From Pseudonocardia sp. (lineage in GTDB: Bacteria > Actinomycetota > Actinomycetes > Mycobacteriales > Pseudonocardiaceae), in contig JAOZVV010000173.1 in the NCBI GenBank assembly GCA_025869365.1, positions 1-64,000 on the forward strand: a stretch of DNA of 64,000 nt, given 5' to 3'. The notes below the pieces were generated by a model, which did not search any database, was not told where the DNA came from, and saw nothing but the letters and a program-made list of their open reading frames with translations. A program made the translations under genes and the position numbers. Positions 9,982 through 19,530 of this stretch are shown in pieces. Numbering within the stretch: position 1 is the stretch's first letter; every line of letters starts with the position of its first letter.

Positions 9982-12042
9982 GTGAGTGAGCCAGAGCCGG
10001 ACCAGCTGCCCGACGGCTCCGTGGGCCGCTACGTCCGGGAACGCTGGGCGGCGGCAGGTCAGCAGCCGGGACGGCCGCGCCGCGGCTCGTCCGTGACGCC
10101 GGCACCCCGGGAGCGGCCGGACATCGAGAACCGCCCCGGCCCGGACGGGACCGGCGCGGAACCGCCCGCGGCCGTCGAGGAGCAGCCGGTCCCCGAGCGG
10201 GACCCGTCGGACGAGGCACCGGAGCAGGCGGGTGGCGCGCCCGCGCACCTCCCGCCGCACGCCGATCCGGCGCGTCGCCCGGAGCTCGGGTTCCGCCGGG
10301 ACTCCGAGGCCTGGGGCGTGGTCCCGGACGACGGGGACTGGGGCGCGGCGCTGCTCGAGGACGACCTGGAGGAGGACCTCGCGGAGGTCGCCCCGCCCGG
10401 ACCCGGCACGACCCCGCCCGGACCCGCCACGACACCGGGGACGACCGGGCACCCGCCGGAGGACCGGCGTCCCGTCTCCGGGATCGTCCCCCCGCCGGAG
10501 GGCTCCGGGCGGCACGGCGGCGGCACCGGGTACGGCCGCGGCGCCGGTGACGAGGACGCCCCCGCGCCGCAGGGGACCGGGGCACCGGTGCGGCAGTGGC
10601 CACCCGCTCCGCGGGACCACGCCGGGTACGCCGCTCCGCCCGAGCGTCAGGGCGCTCCCGAGCCCCAGGGCGGCGCCGAGGCCTGGGCGCCCCCCGCGGA
10701 CCGGGAGGACCCCCGCGGACGGTCCGAGATGCCGTCGCGCGCCCAGTCCCGCGGTGTTGGCCCCGCGCAGGCCCCGGGACAGGCGCCGGGACAGACGCCG
10801 CCGCCCGCCGGCCCGAACCAGGAGGACGCGCCCACCCCGCCCGGCGGGGCGGGCGCCACGCCGCGCGGACCGGAGCCCTGGCCGGGCACGCCCGCCTGGC
10901 CCACCCCACGGCCGAACGGGCCGGTGGGCAACGGTGCGGTGGAGAACGGTGCCCGGCGCGGGTCGCCCCCGGCCCCGGATCCGGATGCGCCCGGTACCGG
11001 CCCGATCGAGACCGTGCCGCCGCAGGAGCAGGCCCGCGCGGCCCGCGGTGTGGGGCGGTGGACCGATCCGGGTGCCGTCGCGGCTCAGGAGGCCCACCGG
11101 GCCCGCACCGCCGAAGCCGCCCTGACCGACGACGCGGACCTGTCCTCGGCGCGGCTGCTCCGCCCGTCGAAGCGGCCTCCGCAGTCCGGCTGGCGCAAGT
11201 TCCTCTATCTGCTCACGGGGCGGATGCTCAACCCCGGCGAGAGCCCCGCGGACATCCGCAAGCGCGAGCTCACGCTGCGGGTCAACCAGCCGCTGCTGGG
11301 CTGCCACAAGATCGCCACGCTCAGCCTCAAGGGCGGCGTCGGCAAGACGACGGTCACCGCGACCCTTGGCGCCACGTTTGCGTCCCTGCGCGGGGACCGG
11401 GTCGTCGCCGTCGACGCGAACCCCGACCGGGGCACGCTGAGCCAGAAGATCCCGCTCGAGACGAGCGCGACGGTCCGGCACCTGCTCCGGGACGCCCAGC
11501 GCGTCCGCCGCTACACCGACGTCCGGGCCTACACCTCACAGGGCTCCTCCCGGCTGGAGGTGCTGGCGAGCGAGCAGGACCCGTCGGTGTCCGAGGCCTA
11601 CAGCGAGCGGGACTACCGCCGCACGGTCACGTTGCTCGAGCACTTCTACAACATCGTCCTGACGGACTGCGGGACGGGCCTCATGCACTCCGCGATGTAC
11701 GGGGTGCTCGGCGTCGCGGACCAGCTGATCATCGTGTCGTCCGGCTCGATCGACGGCGCCCGCAGCGCCTCGGCGACGATGGACTGGCTCGACGCGCACG
11801 GTCACCAGGACCTGGTGCGCAATGCCGTCGCGGTGATCAACTGCGTGCACCGCAGCGCAGGCGGGGTGGACCTGCAGCGGGTGGCGGAGCACTTCTCGGG
11901 CCGCTGCCGCGCCGTCGTGCAGATCCCGTTCGACCCGCACCTCGAGGAGGGCGCGGAGGTGGACCTGGAGCGGCTGGACCAGGCCACGCAGATCGCCCTG
12001 CTGGAGCTGGCCGCGTCCGTGGCGGACGGCTTCCCCTCCTAG
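9982..12042 (+). CDS. ParA/MinD-like (EspI-type) P-loop ATPase with a ~390-aa disordered N-terminus
   Basis: KIATLSLKGGVGKTTVTATLG deviant Walker A; YNIVLTDCGTGLMHSAMYG; Pro/Gly/acidic N-terminus. Confidence 0.85.
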   Translation: MSEPEPDQLPDGSVGRYVRERWAAAGQQPGRPRRGSSVTPAPRERPDIENRPGPDGTGAEPPAAVEEQPVPERDPSDEAPEQAGGAPAHLPPHADPARRPELGFRRDSEAWGVVPDDGDWGAALLEDDLEEDLAEVAPPGPGTTPPGPATTPGTTGHPPEDRRPVSGIVPPPEGSGRHGGGTGYGRGAGDEDAPAPQGTGAPVRQWPPAPRDHAGYAAPPERQGAPEPQGGAEAWAPPADREDPRGRSEMPSRAQSRGVGPAQAPGQAPGQTPPPAGPNQEDAPTPPGGAGATPRGPEPWPGTPAWPTPRPNGPVGNGAVENGARRGSPPAPDPDAPGTGPIETVPPQEQARAARGVGRWTDPGAVAAQEAHRARTAEAALTDDADLSSARLLRPSKRPPQSGWRKFLYLLTGRMLNPGESPADIRKRELTLRVNQPLLGCHKIATLSLKGGVGKTTVTATLGATFASLRGDRVVAVDANPDRGTLSQKIPLETSATVRHLLRDAQRVRRYTDVRAYTSQGSSRLEVLASEQDPSVSEAYSERDYRRTVTLLEHFYNIVLTDCGTGLMHSAMYGVLGVADQLIIVSSGSIDGARSASATMDWLDAHGHQDLVRNAVAVINCVHRSAGGVDLQRVAEHFSGRCRAVVQIPFDPHLEEGAEVDLERLDQATQIALLELAASVADGFPS

Positions 12043-12120
12043 GGGGCCCAGCGGCCCCCGAAGACCGCGATCCGGGGAGCGGCGACGACATCTGGTGTCG
12101 TGCGTGCTCCCCGGATCGCG
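12042..12120. terminator. Two successive hairpins, the second two-tiered (15-bp outer stem, 6-bp inner stem)
   Basis: GGGGGCC-CAGC-GGCCCCC (12042-12059); CGCGATCCGGGGAGC (12066-12080) with GCTCCCCGGATCGCG (12106-12120), enclosing ACGACA-TCTGG-TGTCGT. Confidence 0.75.
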
Positions 12121-12132
12121 ATCACGGAAACG

Positions 12133-12351
12133 TCAGGTCGAGGGCGGGTCCTCGGGGCGTGTGATGGCCTCGTCCAGGCGTCGCAGGAACTCGGGATCGT
12201 CGTCCGGGCCGGTGGCGCGCGGTCGGCGCGGCGCCGTGGCGGACTGCTGGGCGGAACCACCCGGTACCTCGGCGCGATCGGTCTGCATCGCCCGCCACAG
12301 CAGCAGGGCGATGATCGCGGCGCCGGCGAATGCGATCAGGAACAGCATCAA
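12133..12351 (-). CDS. Small single-TM protein
   Basis: MMLFLIAFAGAAIIALLLWRAMQTDR followed by a polar tail. Confidence 0.55.
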   Translation of the reverse strand: MMLFLIAFAGAAIIALLLWRAMQTDRAEVPGGSAQQSATAPRRPRATGPDDDPEFLRRLDEAITRPEDPPST

Positions 12352-12466
12352 CCACCACCTCCGTCCGCGAGCCTAGCGGAGTGAGGGCAATGGCCGGGTA
12401 AAGCGAGCGTCATCGGGTGACATCCCACTTCGCGGGAAGTCGGTGCGGTTCCGACGGCGGCGGGCC

Positions 12467-12493
12467 GGGATCCGGTCACGGTGATCGGATCCC
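12467..12493. terminator. 27-bp near-perfect dyad, probable bldC terminator
   Basis: GGGATCCG-g-TCAC-G-GTGA-t-CGGATCCC just downstream of the bldC stop. Confidence 0.55.
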
Positions 12494-12506
12494 GGTCACG
12501 TCGTCG

Positions 12507-12728
12507 TCAGGGGTGGCGCGTAGGAAGCGTCGCCTCACTCGTGAGATCCGCGAGCATGCCGCGCACCTCGGACTCCCGGAAGCGCCGGTGGCCACCGGGC
12601 GTCCGGATCGAACCGATCCGTCCGGCCGAGGCCCAGCGGGTCACGGTCTTCGGATCGACCCGGAACAATGTGGCGACCTCACCTGGGGTGAGGAGCCGCT
12701 CGTTCGAGGTCGTGGTCGGAGCAGACAT
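12507..12728 (-). CDS. bldC: BldC-like MerR-family DNA-binding protein
   Basis: LLTPGEVATLFRVDPKTVTRWASAGRIGSIRTPGGHRRFRESEV. Confidence 0.95.
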   Translation of the reverse strand: MSAPTTTSNERLLTPGEVATLFRVDPKTVTRWASAGRIGSIRTPGGHRRFRESEVRGMLADLTSEATLPTRHP

Positions 12729-12957
12729 CCAAAGCCTCCGCATCGTCGTTTACCGGGCCATCGTGACACCTGGGACCCCGGGTACTCGAACGGTTGGGCG
12801 GAGGTAAAGGGCTCTTAAAGGGCAAAACGGACGCAGGGGCCCACTCTGTGGATCACCGCGCTTCGACAACGAACGGGGCGCCCGTGGAGTTCCCGGGCCC
12901 CTCGACGGCTCCGACCTGCGCCGACATGTCCGGCGCGGGGGTCGTACCCTCGACGGC

Positions 12958-13449
12958 ATGAGCACGTCCGACGACTCCGGCGCCGCCCCGGCCCCTGTCC
13001 CCGCGGAGACAGGTCGCGGTCACGCCCCCGGCCTCCCGGCCACCCTCGCCACCTACGCGCTCGCCAGGCTGGCCCTGGTGGCGGTCATCGCGGCCCTGCT
13101 CGCCGCCGCCGGGGTTCCCCTGCTGCTGGCGGTGCTGCTGGGCCTGATCGTGGCGCTGCCGCTGTCCCTGGTGGTGTTCCGTTCCCTGCGGGCCCGGCTG
13201 GACCTGGCGCTCGCCGAGGCCGGCAGGCGGCGGTCCGCCGAGCGCGAGTCCCTGCGCTCCCGGCTGCGCGGCGAGGAGCCGCGTCACGAGCAGCCGGGCG
13301 GTGACGGGCTGCGCAGTGACGTGCCGGGCAGCGGGGAGCCGCGCGGTGCCGCGCGGGGCGGCGAGGAGCCGGGCGGTGACGGGTCGGGTGCCGCGGCCGC
13401 GCCGTCAGACGAGCGCGCCGAGCGCGAGGCCGACGCCGGTCGCGGCTGA
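12958..13449 (+). CDS. DUF4229 family membrane protein
   Basis: ATYALARLALVAVIAALLAAAGVPLLLAVLLGLIVALPLSLVVFRSLR; convergent 45-bp overlap with menA. Confidence 0.75.
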   Translation: MSTSDDSGAAPAPVPAETGRGHAPGLPATLATYALARLALVAVIAALLAAAGVPLLLAVLLGLIVALPLSLVVFRSLRARLDLALAEAGRRRSAERESLRSRLRGEEPRHEQPGGDGLRSDVPGSGEPRGAARGGEEPGGDGSGAAAAPSDERAEREADAGRG

Positions 13450-14286
13450 CCAGACCAGCAGCGTCAGCCCGGTGTCCTTGAGGACCTTGATCAGCTTCCG
13501 GCCGTCGACGCCGGCCAGTGTCCGGCGGACCGGCCCGACCGCGAGGGGCAGCGCGAGCAGGCCGAGCAGCATCGGCCAGCTCCGGATCCCGGCGCCGATC
13601 GAGAGCAGGAACGGCAGCGCGACCAGGGCGGCGTAGAGCCTGCGGGTGTCCCGGTCCCCGAGGGTGACGGCGAGGGTCCGCTTGCCCGACACCTCGTCCG
13701 TCGCGATGTCCCGGACGTTGTTGGCGACGAGCACCGCGCACGTCAGGAACCCCACCGCGACCGAGCAGACGACGGCGAGCGGGCCGATCGAGCCGGCCTG
13801 GGTGAGCGTCGTCCCCAGCACCGCGACCGGGCCGAAGAACACGAACACCGCGACCTCGCCGAGCCCCGCGTAGCCGTAGGGGTGCTTCCCGCCGGTGTAG
13901 AACCACGCCCCGGCGATGCAGACGGCGCCGACGGCGATCATCCACCACTGGCGGGAGAGCGAGACCAGGGTCAGCCCGGCCAGCGCCGCGATCACGAAGC
14001 AGACCAGCGCGGCCGTGCGGACCGCGGTGGGCGCCGCGACCTTGGACCCGACGAGCCGCATCGGCCCGACGCGCTCGTCGTCCGTGCCGCGGATACCGTC
14101 GGAGTAGTCGTTGGCGAAGTTCACCCCGATCACGAGGGCGACGGCGACGACCAGGGCCAGCACGGCGCGCCCGATGTCGACGGTGCCCGAGCCGATGGCG
14201 GCGCCGGTGCCGACGAGGACGGGGGAGACGGCGGTGGGGAGGGTGCGGGGTCGGGCGCCCTCGACCCACTGCGACAGCGTGGCCAC
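13405..14286 (-). CDS. menA: 1,4-dihydroxy-2-naphthoate polyprenyltransferase
   Basis: WVEGARPRTLPTAVSPVLVGTGAA; NFANDYSDGIRGTDDERVGP prenyltransferase motif. Confidence 0.95.
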   Translation of the reverse strand: MATLSQWVEGARPRTLPTAVSPVLVGTGAAIGSGTVDIGRAVLALVVAVALVIGVNFANDYSDGIRGTDDERVGPMRLVGSKVAAPTAVRTAALVCFVIAALAGLTLVSLSRQWWMIAVGAVCIAGAWFYTGGKHPYGYAGLGEVAVFVFFGPVAVLGTTLTQAGSIGPLAVVCSVAVGFLTCAVLVANNVRDIATDEVSGKRTLAVTLGDRDTRRLYAALVALPFLLSIGAGIRSWPMLLGLLALPLAVGPVRRTLAGVDGRKLIKVLKDTGLTLLVWSAATGVGLALGALV

Positions 14287-14313
14287 GGGTCGAACCTAGT
14301 CCCGCCGGGTCCG

Positions 14314-15609
14314 TCAGTCCTGACCGGACAGGCAGGATGTGACGTCCCCCGCGCCCGGCACGGCCGCCGCGGTGATGAACTGGCCCGTCCCGATCCGCAG
14401 CCACGAGCCGCCGACGCCGGCGAGGCACTGCACCGGCACGCTCGCGTTCTCCGCGGCGATCCCCACGATCTTCGCCGCCGCGTCCGGTGCGGAGCGGACC
14501 GCCACGATGCCGTCCTCCCCGGACTCGGTGTCGTCCACGGCCGCGACCTTCGACAGCCGCACCGAACCGGTCCACAGGTAGTCGACGCTGACCTGGGAGT
14601 TGTCCTTCAGCCCCAGGGCGTCCCAGAAGACGCCGTCGCCGAGGTCGATGCCCGCGGGGTTCACGGCCTTGCGGCCGAACTGGTCCTTGCCGCCGTTGTA
14701 GCCGTCCCGGTAGGCGGCCTGGGCCTGCGGGACGCCCTGCGGGAGGTCCTTCCACTCCTGCCGCTGGCTGCCGGGGTTCCAGTAGTCGTCCCGGGTGTTC
14801 CACGGGCCGACGTCCCAGACGGGTGCGAACGCGCAGCGCCCGTTGGGGGCGCACACCTTGACGGAGTAGTCGCTGCGGTCCCGGGGGGAGAGCGCGCGGC
14901 GCGACGGGAGGGCGACGAAGTGGTCCCGGTCCACGATCTTGTGGCCGTTCGCCGTGGTGCCCCCGACGAGCCCCTCGCGGGTGGCGAACACGGAGTAGTT
15001 CAGCGGGAGGGCCTCGGTGTCCGCACCTTCCGTGCTCGCGGCCGCGGGGCCGGCGGTGAGCGTCAGGTCCCGGACGACGGGTTCGGCGGCCGGGTCGCTC
15101 ACGGAGCCGGTGAGCACGAGGCGGCCCTGCACCACGTCCGTGGGCTCGGGGAGCGCGACCGTGCCGGAGTCCGTGCCGGTCGCGGTGGAGGGGATCCACT
15201 CCGTCCAGTTGCCGTTGGCCCGCTTCCCGCGCACGTCGACCGAGGCCGTCGTGCCCTCGGGGAGGTCCGCGTCGAGGGCGGAGTCGATCCGGCTGGTGGG
15301 CCGGTCCAGCGTGCGCTGGTCCAGGGTGAGCAGGCCGGTCGGGACGAGGGAGGGGCTGTCCGCCGCTCCCTCGGTCCACCCGGAGGTGCTGTCCTGCGGC
15401 TCGAGGTGGGCGGAGGCGCTGTCCAGGCTCGCGGTGCCGCCACGGGTCGTGATGCCCGCCGCCTCCCCGGTGGCGAGGCTGGCGCGCCAGCTCGTCGAGG
15501 CCGCCGCCGGTTCCGCCGCGGACGCCGGCACGACGGTGCCCGCGCACAACGCCCCGGCGAGGACCACGGTCAGGGCGGTCCTGCGTGCGACCGCGGCCCT
15601 CGGTGCCAT
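14314..15609 (-). CDS. Secreted protein with probable C-terminal SH3-like domain
   Basis: Signal peptide MAPRAAVARRTALTVVLAGALCAGTVVPASAAEPAA; Cys/Trp-containing central domain (VKVCAPNGRCAFAPVWDVGPWNTRDDYW). Confidence 0.65.
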   Translation of the reverse strand: MAPRAAVARRTALTVVLAGALCAGTVVPASAAEPAAASTSWRASLATGEAAGITTRGGTASLDSASAHLEPQDSTSGWTEGAADSPSLVPTGLLTLDQRTLDRPTSRIDSALDADLPEGTTASVDVRGKRANGNWTEWIPSTATGTDSGTVALPEPTDVVQGRLVLTGSVSDPAAEPVVRDLTLTAGPAAASTEGADTEALPLNYSVFATREGLVGGTTANGHKIVDRDHFVALPSRRALSPRDRSDYSVKVCAPNGRCAFAPVWDVGPWNTRDDYWNPGSQRQEWKDLPQGVPQAQAAYRDGYNGGKDQFGRKAVNPAGIDLGDGVFWDALGLKDNSQVSVDYLWTGSVRLSKVAAVDDTESGEDGIVAVRSAPDAAAKIVGIAAENASVPVQCLAGVGGSWLRIGTGQFITAAAVPGAGDVTSCLSGQD

Positions 15610-15794
15610 GGGGGTCCTGCGTGGGTGGGCGGCCGTGCGTACCCGCATCCGCGTCTCCGATCCGGTGTCCCTGAACCTCGTGTGAAGCCTGTGACGGCTG
15701 GTGAGGAAGTGCCGTCTGTGATCAGAGCACATCGGATGATCCGGTAGTGGTCAATCAACGCAGAGTGAGCGCCCCCATGGTGTGTAGCCGCGTG

Positions 15795-16949
15795 TCACCG
15801 AGAAGGGTCATCCGGAGTGTGCACAGGGGTGACGGCGAGCAGGGTGGTGATCGCCGGCCGGTCCGGCTTGCCCACGCCGCGCAGCGGGAGCTCGTCGAGC
15901 AGCAGGAACCGGCGGGGCACGGCGGCGCGCCCCTCGGCCGCCCGGACGGCCGCCCGGCACGCCGCCTCGTCCGGCCCGGCACCGCTCGGCACGACGGCGG
16001 CCGCCACGACCGATCCCCACTCGGCGTCCGGGATCCCGACCACGCACACCGCACCGACGCCCGGCTGCGCCGCCAGCACCCGCTCGACGGCCGCGGGGGC
16101 CACCTTCTCCCCGCCGGTCACGATCACGTCGTCCGCGCGTCCGAGCACGGTGAGCCGCCCGTCCACGAACCGCCCGAGGTCCCCGGTCCGGAACCAGCCG
16201 CCGTCGAAGGCCTCCGCGGTGAGCGCCGGCGCCCCCAGGTAGCCCGAGGCGAGGGTGGGGCCGCCGAGCAGCAACCGGCCGTCGTCCGTGACCCGGACCT
16301 GCACGCCGTCCAGCGGGACGCCGTCGTAGACGCATCCGCCGCAGGTCTCGCTCATCCCGTAGGTGGTGACGACCCGGACGCCGGCCGCCTCCGCACGCGC
16401 GCGCAGGGCCGGGGCCAGCGCGGCCCCGCCGACCAGCACGGCGTCATACCCGGCGAGGGCGTGGGGGGCGGCGCCGCCGGCGTCGAGGATCCGGGAGAGC
16501 TGGGTGGGGACGAGGCTGACGTAGCGGCGCGCGCCGTGCGGCAGCCGCGCCGTCGCCCGGACGAAACCCGCCGGCCGGAAGCCCTCCCGCACGTCCTGGA
16601 CCACCGGCGGATGCCCGGCGAGCAGCGCGCGCAGCACGACCTGCACGCCGGCGACGTGGTCCGCGGGCAGGGCCAGCACCCAGCGCGCGGGCCCGCCCAG
16701 CCGTGCCTCGGTGGCGCGGGCGGACGCCGTCAGGGCGGCGGCGGTGAGCATCACGTACTTGGGCTCGCCGGTGGAGCCGGAGGTCGCGATGACGACCGCG
16801 ACGTCGTCCGGCACCTCGGGCGCCGGCGCGTCGAGCAGGCCGGAGACGATCGCCGGTCCGCTGCCGTCCAGGGCCGCGGCCAGCGCGGCGATCAGGTGCT
16901 CGACGCTCTCCGGGGACCCGTCGACGGCGAGCGCCCGCAGTTCCCGCAC
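15795..16949 (-). CDS. menE: o-succinylbenzoate--CoA ligase
   Basis: VVIATSGSTGEPKYVMLTAAAL AMP-binding motif; TYGMSETCGGCVYDG; WFRTGDLGRFVDGRLTVLGRADDVI. Confidence 0.93.
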   Translation of the reverse strand: MRELRALAVDGSPESVEHLIAALAAALDGSGPAIVSGLLDAPAPEVPDDVAVVIATSGSTGEPKYVMLTAAALTASARATEARLGGPARWVLALPADHVAGVQVVLRALLAGHPPVVQDVREGFRPAGFVRATARLPHGARRYVSLVPTQLSRILDAGGAAPHALAGYDAVLVGGAALAPALRARAEAAGVRVVTTYGMSETCGGCVYDGVPLDGVQVRVTDDGRLLLGGPTLASGYLGAPALTAEAFDGGWFRTGDLGRFVDGRLTVLGRADDVIVTGGEKVAPAAVERVLAAQPGVGAVCVVGIPDAEWGSVVAAAVVPSGAGPDEAACRAAVRAAEGRAAVPRRFLLLDELPLRGVGKPDRPAITTLLAVTPVHTPDDPSR

Positions 16950-16950
16950 G

Positions 16951-17871
16951 TCAGTAGTGCCAGGGGTAGGGGGACCAGTCCGGCTCGCGCTTCTCCAGGA
17001 ACGAGTCCCGCCCCTCGACGGCCTCGTCGGTCATGTAGGCCAGCCGGGTCGCCTCCCCGGCGAAGAGCTGCTGGCCGACCAGGCCGTCGTCGATCAGGTT
17101 GAACGAGTACTTGAGCATGCGCTGGGCCTGCGGGGACTTCCCGTTGATCTCCTTCGCCCACTGCAGCGCGGTGGCCTCCAGCTCGGCGTGCGGGACGACC
17201 TCGTTCACCGCGCCCATCCCGTGCATCTGCGCAGCACTGTAGGTCCGGCCGAGGAAGAAGATCTCCCGGGCGAACTTCTGGCCGACCTGGCGGGCCAGGT
17301 ACGCCGAGCCGTAGCCGCCGTCGAAGGAGCCCACGTCCGCGTCCGTCTGCTTGAACCGCGCGTGCTCGGCGCTGGCCAGGGTCAGGTCCGCGACGGCGTG
17401 CAGCGAGTGTCCGCCGCCCGCGGCCCAGCCCGGAACCACGGCGATGACGACCTTCGGCATGAACCGGATCAGCCGCTGGCACTCCAGGATGTGCAGCCGC
17501 CCCGCGCGCCCGGGCTCGACGGTCTCCGAGGTCTCACCGGACGCGTACTGGTAGCCGGTGCGTCCGCGGATCCGCTGGTCCCCACCGGAGCAGAACGCCC
17601 AGCCGCCGTCCCGCGGCGACGGGCCGTTGCCGGTCAGCAGCACGCACCCGATGTCCGAGGAGGTGCGCGCGTGCTCGAGGGCGCGGTAGAGCTCGTCGAC
17701 CGTGTGCGGGCGGAACGCGTTGCGGATCTCGGGTCGGTCGAACGCGATCCGCACCGCTCCCGTGTCCACCGCGCGGTGGTAGGTGATGTCGGTGAAGTCG
17801 AATCCCGGGACCTCACGCCACGCGGTGGGATCGAACAGCTCGGAGACGAAGCCGGATGCCGGTGCACTCAC
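16951..17871 (-). CDS. menB: 1,4-dihydroxy-2-naphthoyl-CoA synthase
   Basis: ITYHRAVDTGAVRIAFDRPEIRNAFRPHTVDEL; FCSGGDQRIRGRTGY; VPGWAAGGGHSLH. Confidence 0.96.
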   Translation of the reverse strand: MSAPASGFVSELFDPTAWREVPGFDFTDITYHRAVDTGAVRIAFDRPEIRNAFRPHTVDELYRALEHARTSSDIGCVLLTGNGPSPRDGGWAFCSGGDQRIRGRTGYQYASGETSETVEPGRAGRLHILECQRLIRFMPKVVIAVVPGWAAGGGHSLHAVADLTLASAEHARFKQTDADVGSFDGGYGSAYLARQVGQKFAREIFFLGRTYSAAQMHGMGAVNEVVPHAELEATALQWAKEINGKSPQAQRMLKYSFNLIDDGLVGQQLFAGEATRLAYMTDEAVEGRDSFLEKREPDWSPYPWHY

Positions 17872-17915
17872 GCCCCGACCCTAGGCGGTGCGGCGGCCGC
17901 GCCTCCAGTCGGTGA

Positions 17916-18587
17916 TCAGTCCGCCACACGCTCGCGGTGCGTGCGCCCGGCCTCGGCCTGCAGTGCCGCCTCCAGGTCCGGGGGCAGCGCGCCACCCGCC
18001 GGAAGCGCGTCGACCAGGAGCGCCGCGACGTCGCGCAGCTTGCGGTTGCTGGCCTGGGACGCGGCGACGAGCAGTTCGAAGGCGCGCTCGTCCCCGCAGC
18101 CGTGCCGGAGCATCAGCATGCCCTTGGCCTGCTCGATCACGGGCCGGCTGCGCAGCGCGCGCTCGAACTGCCCCGCCCGCTCGCGCAGGCCGGACTGCCA
18201 GTGCTCCACGATGCCCTCGATCTCGGCGACGTAGCCGGTGAGGGCGACGAGCGTGCCGTCGGCGGCCCGCTCGCCGTCACCGACGACGACCACGGGGCGC
18301 TCCTCGGGGGCCAGCAGCCGGAACCCGGTGCCGAACGGCCGGTCCGCGCCGAGCGCGCCGGTGATCACGGAGGTCTCGGGGACGTCGTCCGGATGGCGGT
18401 CCGCGAGCAGCTCGGCCGGGTGCAGCACGACGTCGCCGGACCACTCCCAGCGTCCGTCGCGCAGGTCGAGGCGGAAGCGCCCGACCCGTCCGGCAGGGGA
18501 CGGTCCGCTGAGCGCGTCGAGTCCGGCCCGGCGGGCGGGGCGGACGCGGGCCTCGATCGGGCGTGCGGGATCGAGGTCGTCGGGCAT
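17916..18587 (-). CDS. ANTAR domain (PAS-ANTAR-like) RNA-binding antiterminator
   Basis: FERALRSRPVIEQAKGMLMLRHGCGDERAFELLVAASQASNRKLRDVAALLV. Confidence 0.85.
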   Translation of the reverse strand: MPDDLDPARPIEARVRPARRAGLDALSGPSPAGRVGRFRLDLRDGRWEWSGDVVLHPAELLADRHPDDVPETSVITGALGADRPFGTGFRLLAPEERPVVVVGDGERAADGTLVALTGYVAEIEGIVEHWQSGLRERAGQFERALRSRPVIEQAKGMLMLRHGCGDERAFELLVAASQASNRKLRDVAALLVDALPAGGALPPDLEAALQAEAGRTHRERVAD

Positions 18588-18733
18588 GGGCACCTGTCCA
18601 GCGGTCTCGGTCTGTGAAGGGACCGCGGGCCTCGCTGCTGGACCTGCGCCGGGCGACGTTAGCAAGTCCCCCACCGACACCCGACGACCGACTCCCCGGC
18701 CGGCGGCCCGTCGCGCCGTTTGACCAGTGGTGT

Positions 18734-18745
18734 GTGGCATGTCAC
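18734..18745. promoter_or_regulatory. Putative GntR operator copy 1 (GTGGCATGTCAC)
   Basis: 11/12 match to the palindrome at 19531, 54 bp upstream of the GTG start (18799) of the GntR gene. Confidence 0.55.
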
Positions 18746-18798
18746 TCTCGGCGGGTGCGGGATTGCCGAGCGGGTGGTCGGGTGAAGGATCTCCGGAT

Positions 18799-19527
18799 GT
18801 GAAGGCACTGGCGCAGAACGAGACCGTCAACGCGCAGGTGCTCACCGCCCTGCGCGCCGCGGTGATCACCGGTGAGCTCGCTCCCGGGACCCTGCACTCC
18901 GTGCAGACCCTGGCCACCGAGCTAGGTGTGTCCCGCACCCCCGTCCGCGAGGCGTTGATCAAGCTCGCGCAGCAGGGGATGGTCCGGTTCGAGCGCAACC
19001 GCGGTGTCCGGATCCTGCAGACCTCGCTGCACGACCTCGAGGAGGTCTTCGCGCTGCGGCTGCTGCTGGAGCCCGCCGCGGTGCGGCGGGCGGTCACGAG
19101 GCTGGACGAGCCCACCCGCAAGGAGCTCCGCAAGCTCTTCGCCGCGATGCAGAAGGCCGCCAAGGCGGACGACGAGTTCACGATGCTCGAGCACGACCGG
19201 CGCTTCCACCGGGTCGTCCTGGAGGCCTCGGGCAACACCCGCCTCGCCACCTATGTCGACGGGCTGCGGGACATGGTGCTGCGCCGCGGCGTCTCGACGG
19301 CCCGGGAGTCCCGCAGCCTCGACGACATCGTCGACGAGCACGCGGAGATCCTGGTGCTGATCGAGGCCGGGGACAGCGACGGTGCCGCCCAGGCCATGCG
19401 GGCCCACATCCTGCACACCGCCGAGCTGCTCATCGCGCAGGAGGCGGGCGCCGAGGTGGGGGCCCTGGACATCGACCTCGGGTGGACGAACCCGGCCGCG
19501 GGGGATGCGGACATGCGCCCGGATTGA
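18799..19527 (+). CDS. GntR-family (FCD/FadR-type) transcriptional regulator
   Basis: QVLTALRAAVITGELAPGTL...LGVSRTPVREALIKLAQQGMVRFERNRGVRI wHTH plus FCD domain. GTG 18799 preferred over ATG 18739, which lies inside the putative operator. Confidence 0.9.
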   Translation: MKALAQNETVNAQVLTALRAAVITGELAPGTLHSVQTLATELGVSRTPVREALIKLAQQGMVRFERNRGVRILQTSLHDLEEVFALRLLLEPAAVRRAVTRLDEPTRKELRKLFAAMQKAAKADDEFTMLEHDRRFHRVVLEASGNTRLATYVDGLRDMVLRRGVSTARESRSLDDIVDEHAEILVLIEAGDSDGAAQAMRAHILHTAELLIAQEAGAEVGALDIDLGWTNPAAGDADMRPD

Positions 19528-19530
19528 CGA

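Noticed and set aside
13290-13384. Repeat GAGSAGCCGGGCGGTGACGGG in the DUF4229 gene tail
   Set aside because: Two short in-frame copies in a low-complexity C-terminus; not distinctive enough.
18727-18798. Upstream ATG (18739) as start of the GntR protein
   Set aside because: It lies within the candidate operator and adds a non-conserved-looking leader (MSLSAGAGLPSGWSGEGSPD); GTG 18799 is preferred but not proven.
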